Positions 17,954 to 26,038 of a stretch of 64,000 bases of DNA are shown piece by piece. The notes below the pieces were generated by a model, which saw only the letters and a list, made by a program, of their open reading frames with translations, ran no database searches and was not told the DNA's origin. The position numbers and the translations under genes are program-made. Source of the DNA: Fodinibius salipaludis (GTDB lineage: Bacteria; Bacteroidota; Rhodothermia; Balneolales; Balneolaceae); contig NZ_NSKE01000001.1 in NCBI RefSeq assembly GCF_002287075.1, positions 434,001 through 498,000 of the forward strand, written 5' to 3'. Every line of letters begins with the position of its first letter. Position 1 is the first letter of the stretch.

Positions 17954-19621
17954 TTAGTGCGTATGACCGTGGGATGGCGCCTCGGACGAAAGCGAAGCCA
18001 GTTTTACCTGGTAGGCATTTTCAGTCACCACATGTTCTCCCCCCTGCAGCCCGGAGGTAATCTCCACCCATCCACGATATTCAATGCCCGTTGTAACACG
18101 CTGCTTGCGGAAGGATTCACCGGAGACATGGACATAGACGTTGTAATTTCCTTCCTCCTCAATTAACGCCGACTGTGGGATCGCCAGCACATTCTCTTTG
18201 GTATCCGTATTGATATGCACCATCGAAAACATGCCCAGTGGAAGTCCGTTTTGGGTGTTATCGAGCTCGTAAATCAAAGACAGAGTTCTGGTCTGTGGGT
18301 CAACGCTGTTGGCCCGGCTAATTAACCGTCCATCCAGCTCACCAACTTCATATAGTCGGTCATCGCCCTGCACCCGAAAGGCGGCCTGCCCGGCATTGGC
18401 AATACGACGTTGCCTGGCGGCCGGGACATTGGCCTTAAGCCACACTTTGGAAACATCGGCTATGCGGTACAATGGCTGACCGGCTTCAACCTGCATGCCC
18501 GGGGTGACGAAAGATTCAATGATCGTACCATTAATCGGAGCTTTGAGTGCAAATCGATAGGATTCAGCTGATTTCCCGTAGCCTTCGATAGTCGTCGTAT
18601 CCACCTGAATTACCTCATTGATGGTCTGATAACGCGTCAACGCCTGACGGTACTCAATGCGGGCTTTTTGAAGCTCATTTTGCGGGATGGCTTCCTTTTC
18701 ATACAAACGCTTGGACCGCTCCAGGTTGCCCTTGGCCAGCTCGAGTTCAGACTGGGCATTAATAAACTGCTGGGCATAATTGTCTCCACCACCCGACTGA
18801 ATTGCAGGATTCAATACCGCCATCGACATTCCTTTTGACAGCTGCTGCCCTACAACCGGCAGGTTGCCGTTTTGGCTGGACAGGATGATGCCTGAAAAAG
18901 GAGCGGAAACAATGGCCTGACTATTCTGTGCGGCCATGATTTCCCCGGTGGCATCTACGGTTTGCGTAAGCGTTCGCTGTTGTACCTCTTGAGTAGCAAA
19001 GGGGATATCCCACTGCTGCTCCTTTAAAAAGGTTATTAAATTAGGATCCTCCTCAGCATGTGTTTGTGGGATTTCATCAGCCGAATTATAGACTGGGATG
19101 CCATCTACCTGAATGGTGTCATTCACCATACCGTAAATTTCGATGGTTAAATCATAGCGACCGGCTTGCTCAAACGTAATATCCGGACCATAAATGCCGG
19201 GGACCTGCACCTCGGTTTCCCGGGCTGATATCTCCGTACCATTGTCGGAACGGAAAGTGAAATACACCTCGGAATTGGCAATAGGACTGAAATCAGAGAG
19301 TCGGGTTAGATGCACTGCAAAGGTGGCCTGCCGGCCGACAGCGATTTCCGGGTATTCCATAAAGAGTTCGGTCTCGTCGGTCCATTGGGTGACGGTACCG
19401 CTGCCCTCCCGCTGGGAACTGCTGCTCTGAGAAGTAGCTTCCTCACTGTGTTGGTGCTGACCTTCCTCTTGCCCGTGGGTATGTTCTTGCTGGGTCTGCT
19501 CGGTCGGCTGCTGATGACTGTGATCAGCTCCTTCGCCATGACTGTGACCTTCATCAGCGGAACTACACCCGGCAATCAAAAGTCCCGTTGTTATAAATAA
19601 GAGTATGATTAAGCGTTTCAT
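17954..19621 (-). CDS. Periplasmic adaptor (CusB/CzcB type) with His-rich N-terminus, cluster 1
   Basis: A 555-residue lipoprotein adaptor linking the RND pump to the outer-membrane channel. Lipobox LIAGC puts the lipid on Cys19. Residues 25-65 are a His-rich stretch (repeated HSH, HTH, HQH), a likely metal scavenger. About 75-165 looks like an Ig-like YtkA/FixH-type domain (AVHLTRLSDFSPIANSEVYF), and 205-545 is the HlyD-type adaptor: barrel-sandwich hybrid, alpha hairpin (QSELELAKGNLERSKRLYEK), beta barrel and membrane-proximal domain. It is longer than standard CzcB because of the extra N-terminal domains. Regulation is not visible. Confidence 0.92.
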   Translation of the reverse strand: MKRLIILLFITTGLLIAGCSSADEGHSHGEGADHSHQQPTEQTQQEHTHGQEEGQHQHSEEATSQSSSSQREGSGTVTQWTDETELFMEYPEIAVGRQATFAVHLTRLSDFSPIANSEVYFTFRSDNGTEISARETEVQVPGIYGPDITFEQAGRYDLTIEIYGMVNDTIQVDGIPVYNSADEIPQTHAEEDPNLITFLKEQQWDIPFATQEVQQRTLTQTVDATGEIMAAQNSQAIVSAPFSGIILSSQNGNLPVVGQQLSKGMSMAVLNPAIQSGGGDNYAQQFINAQSELELAKGNLERSKRLYEKEAIPQNELQKARIEYRQALTRYQTINEVIQVDTTTIEGYGKSAESYRFALKAPINGTIIESFVTPGMQVEAGQPLYRIADVSKVWLKANVPAARQRRIANAGQAAFRVQGDDRLYEVGELDGRLISRANSVDPQTRTLSLIYELDNTQNGLPLGMFSMVHINTDTKENVLAIPQSALIEEEGNYNVYVHVSGESFRKQRVTTGIEYRGWVEITSGLQGGEHVVTENAYQVKLASLSSEAPSHGHTH

Positions 19622-19672
19622 TGGTTGTAAGTATTTTAAGTTGTATAAATGCTGTCTTTGAACCCATTATCG

Positions 19673-19734
19673 AACACGGATAACACAGATTATTCCGTTC
19701 AGCACGGAGATCTGCAATATCCGTGTTATCTGCG
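19673..19734. repeat. REP-like inverted repeat between adaptor and lipoprotein genes
   Basis: AACACGGAT (19673-19681) pairs with ATCCGTGTT (19719-19727), and the flanking GATAACAC-type words recur in both arms. The imperfect mirror layout and its intergenic place fit a small palindromic repeat; family unknown. Confidence 0.5.
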
Positions 19735-19757
19735 TTCCATTTTACCCGCCCTTGAGT

Positions 19758-20324
19758 CTAATGCTCATGATCGGCATCTTCACCGTGGCTATGCCCGCTG
19801 CTTCCCATTTCGGATTGGGCGCTCCAGCTGTCGAATGTTTCTCCGGCGGCATCCAGTTCAATAGAATGGCTTTCACCGGCTGCAAGATCCACCGGACTGG
19901 TAGCACCAAGCTCGGATCCGTTTGATAATGTAACCTCAACCGATACTGCCGGCAGGGCATCTTGGGTGGTGTTCTCAATGGTGCCACTGAAAGATTCAGA
20001 TTTGCTGTCATACGACAACGTCAGGCGGACTCCTTTTCGGACTTGCTCGTAGGTTTCATCAACTCCCATCATTGCCTCAGAGGTTTCTCCATCATGGCTA
20101 TGGGCTTCTTCACCGGAGTGAGAATGCTCTTCTTCCGTCTCAGAGTGATCATGCCCCTCCTCTCCTTCATGCTGGTGAACTTCTTCTGTGCCCTCATCAT
20201 GGGCAGTCTGTTCGGTTTCGTGGGTATGTGTTTCATCGCCGTGGGGGTGTTCCGAATCATCCGAGCCACATCCTGTTATCGTTAGTCCTGCTGCAATTAA
20301 AAGAATAAGAAGTAAGCGTTTCAT
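19758..20324 (-). CDS. His-rich lipoprotein of cluster 1
   Basis: A 188-residue lipoprotein when started at Met at 20324 (lipobox TITGC, Cys19); the frame is open to 20381, but the extra 19 residues lack signal features and would overlap the upstream gene, which ends at 20329. Residues 22-85 are packed with His, Asp and Glu (HPHGDETHTHE, HSHSGEEAHSHDG), a probable periplasmic metal buffer. Residues 90-170 form a beta-rich domain (GTIENTTQDALPAVSVEVTL) resembling FxLYD-type modules, followed by a second His cluster. It lies 4 bases after the TolC gene. Likely role: metal binding or hand-over to the pump. Confidence 0.85.
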   Translation of the reverse strand: MKRLLLILLIAAGLTITGCGSDDSEHPHGDETHTHETEQTAHDEGTEEVHQHEGEEGHDHSETEEEHSHSGEEAHSHDGETSEAMMGVDETYEQVRKGVRLTLSYDSKSESFSGTIENTTQDALPAVSVEVTLSNGSELGATSPVDLAAGESHSIELDAAGETFDSWSAQSEMGSSGHSHGEDADHEH

Positions 20325-20328
20325 GGTA

Positions 20329-21567
20329 TTAGTTGTTTTGAGAGTTAGAAATTCGTCCTGCGGATTGTACGTCCAGTTCAAAAAGTGCTTGGTTATAGTC
20401 AGCTATAGTTTCATAAATCATGGTCTGTCCATCGACATAAGCCTGGGTGGCATCGAGCAGTTCAACCAACGAATACCGCCCCTGTTGGTAGGCTGCACGG
20501 GTTGCTCCCAACATCGATTGGTCCATCCCGTCATCTTGCATCGACCTCCACTGCTCCAATATCAGCTTCACTCGTTCGTAAGCCGTTGAAACCTGGTTGC
20601 GTACTGCCTGCTGCTTTAAGGTTAGTTCAGTCTGCTGCGAACGGCTTTGGGCTCGGGTAGTGGTTATATTGCCTCGATTTTGATTAAAGATGGGAAGCTT
20701 TATGGAACCGCCTATGACAAATCCCTCAGCACCATCCGACTGCTCTTTGTATCCAACATTTAGATTCAGATCGGGCAAGCGATCCCGTTTTTCAACCTTG
20801 TATTGTAGCTCAGAGGCATCAACCATCTGCTCCAAAGCAATAAGATCTGCCCGATTAGCCAATGCATATTGAATGAGGAGCTGCTCCTTCATATTGATGG
20901 GCTCTACCGACAGGCTATCTGAAAGCTGGATTTCGGTATCCAGCTCTCCTCCCGGAAACAAATAGGTGGCCAATCGATTGCCTGTCTGCTTACGGTTCAG
21001 CTGAATCTGATCCCGTTGTTTGCGGTACCGGCTGAGCTCCACGTTAAACCGCTGCAGCTGTAGGGCCGAGAAGGTGCCCTCCGACTGTCGTGATTTAGCT
21101 GCTGAACGGGCTTTGCGAATAACGTCCAGCGCCCGATTATAGATTTCCAGCTTCTCCGACAACTGCCAATATTCGGCATACAGGGATTTTAGCTGCCGGA
21201 TCAACTGGAGCCGATCGTATTCAAATTGTAGTTCAGCCGCCTTTTGTGACTTGGAAGCACTACGACTGCGCAAAAAAGGTTGCCCCAATAGCTCAATGGG
21301 TTGCGATAGCATGTAGGTCGTCTCCTCGTAATCGACCGTTCCGGCATTTAGCTGCTCCCGGCTGACGCTGATCTCGGGATTGGGATAGGCTTTGTACCGG
21401 CTCGCTTCTCCCTGCTTGCGCAGCTGTTCATACCGGGCCAGCTCCTGCTGAAGACTGTTCTGCTTAAAAAGCTCGACGGCTTCATCAAGTGAAATAGATG
21501 TTGATTGGGCATGGACCAATGCCGGAAATAATACCAGTAATAGGGTCCACCGGATATACCTTATCAT
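20329..21567 (-). CDS. TolC-family outer-membrane channel, cluster 1
   Basis: A 412-residue outer-membrane efflux protein with a signal peptide (about 1-20, cleavage after VHA). Two OEP repeats are visible, each with long helices and short strands: SISLDEAVELFKQNSLQQEL and GGSIKLPIFNQNRGNITTTR, and a late segment AAYQQGRYSLVELLDATQAY that is typical of CusC/CzcC proteins. It should form the trimeric exit duct for the cluster 1 RND pump. It is the second gene of the minus-strand operon, 58 bases downstream of the His-rich small protein. Confidence 0.92.
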   Translation of the reverse strand: MIRYIRWTLLLVLFPALVHAQSTSISLDEAVELFKQNSLQQELARYEQLRKQGEASRYKAYPNPEISVSREQLNAGTVDYEETTYMLSQPIELLGQPFLRSRSASKSQKAAELQFEYDRLQLIRQLKSLYAEYWQLSEKLEIYNRALDVIRKARSAAKSRQSEGTFSALQLQRFNVELSRYRKQRDQIQLNRKQTGNRLATYLFPGGELDTEIQLSDSLSVEPINMKEQLLIQYALANRADLIALEQMVDASELQYKVEKRDRLPDLNLNVGYKEQSDGAEGFVIGGSIKLPIFNQNRGNITTTRAQSRSQQTELTLKQQAVRNQVSTAYERVKLILEQWRSMQDDGMDQSMLGATRAAYQQGRYSLVELLDATQAYVDGQTMIYETIADYNQALFELDVQSAGRISNSQNN

Positions 21568-21625
21568 GGTGGTTGAATTGTAATTAATTGATACGGTTTG
21601 GAAAGGAATCTCTAAAAAGGAAAAA

Positions 21626-22063
21626 CTAAGCTATAGGAGGGCCGCGACGGGAAAAAGAAGAGAGGTGATATTGGTTCGGTACTGGTCTTGGGGGTGGCAG
21701 ATCAAGCAACACTGGAACCCGCTGAAGCGCTAAATTAGAAGCATCAGATCCGGCATCCAGGCTAAGAGCAATAACTGGCTGTAAGTCTGGACTCAACTGA
21801 TAGGGGGAAGTTAACGTCCCAATAATATCACTGGCTGTGCTTACCTCATGCCGGTGGGGATCGCCTTCACTGTCATTAGCTTGCACGGGCTCATCATGAC
21901 TTTCATGAGCGTGAACATGAGCATGAACATCAAGATGGCTGCTAATGTGAATGTCTAAATCATGAAGATGAGCCCCTTGTCCAAATAGTACGCAGAAAAA
22001 GGTTGCCGCCACAATCAGCAGGCCGGTAATAATTTTGACGATATGCTTATTGCTTTTAAACAC
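21626..22063 (-). CDS. Small His-rich membrane-anchored protein heading cluster 1
   Basis: A 145-residue protein with one N-terminal membrane helix or signal peptide (about 10-29, IITGLLIVAATFFCVLF) followed by a His-rich stretch (HLHDLDIHISSHLDVHAHVH and HAHESHDEP). The C-terminal half is Pro-rich and lacks motifs. Small proteins of this kind often head czc-type operons in Bacteroidota and are thought to bind metal in the periplasm; that role is inference here. It is the first gene of cluster 1, transcribed away from cluster 2. Confidence 0.75.
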   Translation of the reverse strand: MFKSNKHIVKIITGLLIVAATFFCVLFGQGAHLHDLDIHISSHLDVHAHVHAHESHDEPVQANDSEGDPHRHEVSTASDIIGTLTSPYQLSPDLQPVIALSLDAGSDASNLALQRVPVLLDLPPPRPVPNQYHLSSFSRRGPPIA

Positions 22064-22241
22064 CCTAAAGGATAGGTAGAAAGGGTGTTAATATCAAAGT
22101 AAGATACTATCCATACTTTCTAAATTGTCATTACGCCGACACTTAGGTCTCTAAATATGCTATAAAACCTAAAATCAAAACATTTTCGACATTTTCATAT
22201 ATCGCCCGATAAGTAGCTGGCAGTGAAGTGGTATAAAAATA

Positions 22242-22275
22242 AAAAAGGCTTCATCCGCAAAGATGAAGCCTTTTT
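22242..22275. terminator. Strong bidirectional terminator between the two efflux clusters
   Basis: A perfect 14-bp stem (AAAAAGGCTTCATC with GATGAAGCCTTTTT) around a 6-base loop carries A/T tracts on both sides. It lies between cluster 1's first gene and the small HTH gene, and insulates the two transcription units. Confidence 0.85.
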
Positions 22276-22408
22276 CTCCCCGCGAGTCCCTGGAATGCGA
22301 ACACTTTTTCCCGCGAAAGTGCTCCTTAGAGCTATTAACAGGGGTCCAAAAGGAATTGAGTACCAAATTCAGTACGAAAATTGGCCGAAGAGTACCCAAA
22401 ATGGAGTA

Positions 22409-22591
22409 ATGCGAACTTTTACAAAACGGGTAATTCTGTTAACTGAAAGCCTAAGAAAAAGAAGCAAACGCAGAGAGGAACAAAGAGAAATATTCCAGGA
22501 TTTATTGGCCTTCGGAGAGGTGGATTCGCAAGCTGATATAGATCGAAAATTTGATTGTTCTCGGGCATGGGTTTCCAAGGTATTGAAATAG
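22409..22591 (+). CDS. Small helix-turn-helix protein (copy 2)
   Basis: A 60-residue basic protein from the ATG at 22409. The frame is open further upstream (22223), but that part runs through a terminator hairpin and is not plausible coding sequence. Residues 1-20 are basic (MRTFTKRVILLTESLRKRSK), 21-36 form a helix (RREEQREIFQDLLAFG) and 37-60 a helix-turn-helix (SQADIDRKFDCSRAWVSKVL), similar to DNA-binding segments near site-specific recombinases and KorB/ParB-type proteins. It is the only DNA-binding candidate in the efflux island. A frameshifted copy lies at 14586-14766. It could be a regulator or a remnant of a mobile element. Confidence 0.65.
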   Translation: MRTFTKRVILLTESLRKRSKRREEQREIFQDLLAFGEVDSQADIDRKFDCSRAWVSKVLK

Positions 22592-22664
22592 ATCTTCTGT
22601 AAAACGTAGCTTTTTTAGCTCCTATCTATTCCCTAACTTTAGGCTTAATTTAAAATATTTTCCA

Positions 22665-23135
22665 ATGGAACAGATCCGATCCACATACAAGAAAAGCCTG
22701 AAGGGAATAACCCTTGCCCTTCTGTTTCTGTTTGGGCTGCATTTTCTTAGCATTCACGGATTTGTTGACAGTCTCGTCTATTGCTTTGAAGAAGATGGGC
22801 AAATCAATATCGAGTCTGAAGCCGGCAGTATTTTTTCCATCCCCTCGGAAGATGTCATACATACTAAAGACGCCCATCAACATACTACTCCTACCCTGAA
22901 GGCGGACCTGGACAACCATCACGATGTACCGTTGTCGCTGAACTGTGCCAAAGAGGAACAAACAACACGTTTCGATCAAGAACGCATGCTTAAGCTTCTT
23001 GATGGAATGCTTTACAGTATGGTTGAAACCCTCCCGCAATCACGGGCCTTTCAACTAATTTCTTACCCCCCTCTTTTGATTGAGGATACGATAACTGCTT
23101 CGCTCAAAACAGTTGTCCGCATTCTCTACAACTAA
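22665..23135 (+). CDS. Membrane-anchored small protein heading cluster 2
   Basis: A 156-residue protein with one N-terminal membrane helix (about 14-36, ITLALLFLFGLHFLSIHGF). The exported part contains two Cys (VYCFEED; SLNCAKEE) and several His (HTKDAHQHTT, NHHDVPL), followed by a helical segment and a hydrophobic C-terminus. No family is recognised. By place it is the counterpart of the His-rich protein heading cluster 1 and may bind metal. It precedes the TolC-type gene by 120 bases. Confidence 0.7.
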   Translation: MEQIRSTYKKSLKGITLALLFLFGLHFLSIHGFVDSLVYCFEEDGQINIESEAGSIFSIPSEDVIHTKDAHQHTTPTLKADLDNHHDVPLSLNCAKEEQTTRFDQERMLKLLDGMLYSMVETLPQSRAFQLISYPPLLIEDTITASLKTVVRILYN

Positions 23136-23255
23136 GTAGTTCCAGCCCTTTCCATATCACCATTTCACTTGCAAGTAATGTAATCAGGTAAGGAACTATT
23201 ATATCCTGCCGGTGCTACTTACCCCTCTATAACAGCAAAATTTGGCTGGAAACAG

Positions 23256-24623
23256 ATGAAATTATTTAAACCCCTACTGGCCCTCGGCATGCTTGTGCTT
23301 GCTGCCGGTTGTGCCACAGAAGAAACCGTTATCGAACCACCTTCAGAAAGCACGCTGGGAGACCAAACCTATGAGACGTCTCCCGCACTAAATCAGAATG
23401 TTAACCCACAGGATACCGTATCCAAGGTCACTATTTCCGATACACTGGCCTTCTCGGATGCGCTGTCCAAAGCCCTGCTCGAAAATCCCCGGCTGCAAAG
23501 CTATGGCTGGCAGGTGCGGGTGAGAGAAGCCGAACGCATTCAGGCTTCCCTGCTTCCCAATCCACAACTGAATGCCGAAATGGAAAATTTTGGCGGCACG
23601 GGCCCCTTTGAAGGCTACGAAGGGCGAGAAGTGACCGTCAAATTGGGACAGAAAATCCTGCTGGGTGCTGATCGACTCAAGCGCAAAAGATTGGCCGGAA
23701 CCACCAAAGAACTGGCCGGCTGGGATTATGAAGCCCAACGGCTGGACGTGCTCACCGGCGTTACCAAAGCTTATATATCAGCACTGGAAGCGCAACGACA
23801 GTGGCAGCAGCAAAAAGAGCTGGTCGATGTGGCGCAAAACCTGTACGACTCCATATCTGCGCAGGTGAAGGCCGGTAAAGTTTCCAAGCTGGCCCAGACG
23901 AAAGCACAGGTTGAGCTTTCCCGCGCAAAAATTGACTTGAAAAATGCCCGCAACCAATGGGAATCCGCTCGTAGCTCGCTGGCCTCTTACTGGGGAAGCG
24001 AACAACCACAGTTCGAGCAGTTAAAAGGCCAGCTGAGCATGCCTTCTACTGTTCCCGAGTACGCTAAGGTGCAAACCTATATACAGCGCAATCCGGATGT
24101 GGCGCGCTGGGCTACCGAATTGCAGCAGCGCGAATCAGCTCTTGACCTTGCACAAGCCAGAGGCATTCCCGATATCATCGTGAGCGGGGGATATAAACGA
24201 GCGGAGAATTTAGGAGCCAGTGCCGCCATCGTGGGCGTTTCCATTCCACTGCCTTTCTTTGATCGCAACCAGGGCAACATTAAGGCGGCGAAGTATCAGC
24301 TAAGTCGCGTAGAAACCCAGCGGGAAGCGGCCGTCTCCCAAACCTACAAGGCCCTGCAAACAGCATACAACCGGCTGAATGCAGCTGCCCACGAAGTCAA
24401 TCAGCTGCAAGAGCAGGTTTTACCCGGTGCCAAAACGGCTTTTGAGGCCGCCCAAACCGGCTATCGGCAGGGCAAGTTCGATTACCTGGAAGTACTGGAT
24501 GCCCAGCGCACGCTCTTTTCGACGCGCACTCGCTACATCCAGGCCCTGGCCGAATACAACCGGGCCGTAGCCGAAGTAGAACGACTCATCGGCACGCCCC
24601 TCTCTGAAATTTCTGCAAACTAA
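23256..24623 (+). CDS. TolC-family outer-membrane lipoprotein (CzcC type), cluster 2
   Basis: A 455-residue outer-membrane efflux protein with lipobox LAAGC (Cys19). After a variable 40-residue linker come two OEP repeats: ALSKALLENPRLQSYGWQVR and the second near GVSIPLPFFDRNQGNIKAAK, then AAQTGYRQGKFDYLEVLDAQ, all typical of CzcC/CusC. It would form the outer-membrane exit of the cluster 2 pump. It is followed after 29 bases by the adaptor (from its preferred start). Codons are markedly GC-rich relative to genes outside the island. Confidence 0.92.
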   Translation: MKLFKPLLALGMLVLAAGCATEETVIEPPSESTLGDQTYETSPALNQNVNPQDTVSKVTISDTLAFSDALSKALLENPRLQSYGWQVRVREAERIQASLLPNPQLNAEMENFGGTGPFEGYEGREVTVKLGQKILLGADRLKRKRLAGTTKELAGWDYEAQRLDVLTGVTKAYISALEAQRQWQQQKELVDVAQNLYDSISAQVKAGKVSKLAQTKAQVELSRAKIDLKNARNQWESARSSLASYWGSEQPQFEQLKGQLSMPSTVPEYAKVQTYIQRNPDVARWATELQQRESALDLAQARGIPDIIVSGGYKRAENLGASAAIVGVSIPLPFFDRNQGNIKAAKYQLSRVETQREAAVSQTYKALQTAYNRLNAAAHEVNQLQEQVLPGAKTAFEAAQTGYRQGKFDYLEVLDAQRTLFSTRTRYIQALAEYNRAVAEVERLIGTPLSEISAN

Positions 24624-24652
24624 TTTTTTGAATGAATATGGAATCACCACTC

Positions 24653-25894
24653 ATGAAGAATCTAACTGTATTATCGATTATCGGACTTCTTTTGGGAAGT
24701 TTCTTAACAGGCTGTGGATCTGATTCAGATTCCCAAACCAACACGCAAACCGAACAGCATCAACAAGAATCGCAACATAGTGAAGAATCCGAACAGCAAC
24801 ATACCGAAGAGTCGGGGCAACAGGCGCGCGAAGTGCACCTGACTGAGCAGCAAGAAGATAATCTCGGCATTAAAGTGGAAACACTGTCTGAAGGAAGCGC
24901 TTCCTCAACCATTTCACGTCCGGCCAGCGTTGGATACGATCTGGATCAAATTGCCAAAGTCGGTCCTCGTATCGAAGCAAAGGTAGTGAAGGTCATAAAA
25001 GACCTGGGAGACCGAGTTAAGAAGGATGAACCGATTGCGCTGATGAGCAGCGTAGGCTTGGGCAAAGCCAAGGCTGAATATATTCGGCTTCGGGCCCGAC
25101 TCAAAGCCGAACAAGCGCGGTATGAACGCGAACAGACGCTGTATGATCAGGACATATCTTCACAAGCCGAGTTGCTCGATGCCGAAGCCAACTACCAAGA
25201 GGCCAAAGCCGAACTGAACTCTGCGGCCGAAGCGTTGCGCCTTTACGGTATGACGCAAAACGACATTAAAAATATTGAAGCAGGCAGCGATCAGCCCTTA
25301 TCCCATTTCTACCTGACAAGCCCACTCGACGGGGTAATTCAAGAGCGAGATATTTCGCCGGGACAAACCATCAGTCCCAACGAGACGCCCATTCACGTAG
25401 CAAACCTCTCCAACATGTGGGTGATGATCGATGCCTACGAGCAGGATATCCGGTATCTGGATAAAGGACAAGGCGTACGCCTTTCGGTTCGAAGCATACC
25501 CGGGGAAACCTTTGAGGGAAAAACAGACTGGGTCTCATATAGCCTCGAAAAACAGACGCGTACCATGCCGGTTCGCGCGATTGTTGCAAACCCAGATCGA
25601 AAGCTACGGGCAGGAATGTTCGGCACCGCTCGCATATCAACAGGGAAAGAACGGAACGTTGCGATGATTCCCATTGACGCGGTACAAACCATCGAGGGTA
25701 AGCAAGTGGTCTTTATCCCCGGCAAAGAGGATGGCAGCTACAGGCCCGTCGAGGTGATGTTGGGCAGCGAGAATGAGGGCTACGTGGAAATTGCGTCAGG
25801 CCTGAAACCCGGCCAGCAAGCCGTAATCGCCGGAGCCTTTGACCTGAAGTCCGCCCTTACCGCTCAGGGACGAAGCGCATCCCACGGACATTAA
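24653..25894 (+). CDS. Periplasmic adaptor (CzcB type), cluster 2
   Basis: A lipoprotein adaptor of about 413 residues. The frame opens at 24632, but the Met at 24653 begins a proper signal peptide (LLGSFLTGC, Cys21). An acidic, Gln/His-rich linker (TEQHQQESQHSEESEQQH) precedes the adaptor body: barrel-sandwich hybrid (VGPRIEAKVVKVIKDLGDRV), alpha hairpin (KAEQARYEREQTLYDQ), beta barrel (LDGVIQERDISPGQTISPNE) and membrane-proximal domain, ending in SHGH. It bridges the CzcC-type channel and the CzcA-type pump. Confidence 0.92.
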   Translation: MKNLTVLSIIGLLLGSFLTGCGSDSDSQTNTQTEQHQQESQHSEESEQQHTEESGQQAREVHLTEQQEDNLGIKVETLSEGSASSTISRPASVGYDLDQIAKVGPRIEAKVVKVIKDLGDRVKKDEPIALMSSVGLGKAKAEYIRLRARLKAEQARYEREQTLYDQDISSQAELLDAEANYQEAKAELNSAAEALRLYGMTQNDIKNIEAGSDQPLSHFYLTSPLDGVIQERDISPGQTISPNETPIHVANLSNMWVMIDAYEQDIRYLDKGQGVRLSVRSIPGETFEGKTDWVSYSLEKQTRTMPVRAIVANPDRKLRAGMFGTARISTGKERNVAMIPIDAVQTIEGKQVVFIPGKEDGSYRPVEVMLGSENEGYVEIASGLKPGQQAVIAGAFDLKSALTAQGRSASHGH

Positions 25895-25910
25895 TCCCAT
25901 TTACTCTCGT

Positions 25911-25999
25911 GTCATGCTGAACCATCGTGCTGAGCTTGTCTCAGTATCTCTTTCAGCATCTAACAACCTGAATTATAGACCCTGAAATAAATTCAGGGT
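25911..25999. repeat. REP-like palindromic repeat inside the cluster 2 operon
   Basis: Two stem-loops lie in the adaptor-pump gap. ATGCTGAA (25914-25921) pairs with TTCAGCAT (25952-25959), with an inner GCTGAG/CTCAG stem; ACCCTGAA (25979-25986) pairs with TTCAGGGT (25992-25999). Words of the type GTCATGCTGA and TTTCAGCATC recall intergenic REP-like repeats I know from Bacteroidota genomes. Neither stem has a U-tract. Confidence 0.6.
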
Positions 26000-26038
26000 G
26001 ACAGATGATGTATTTAAAGACTAAAGAATTTTTGACTT

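Noticed and set aside
22223-22408. Upstream extension of the small HTH gene
   Set aside because: The frame runs through a perfect 14-bp terminator hairpin, and the frameshifted paralogue begins at the later Met position.
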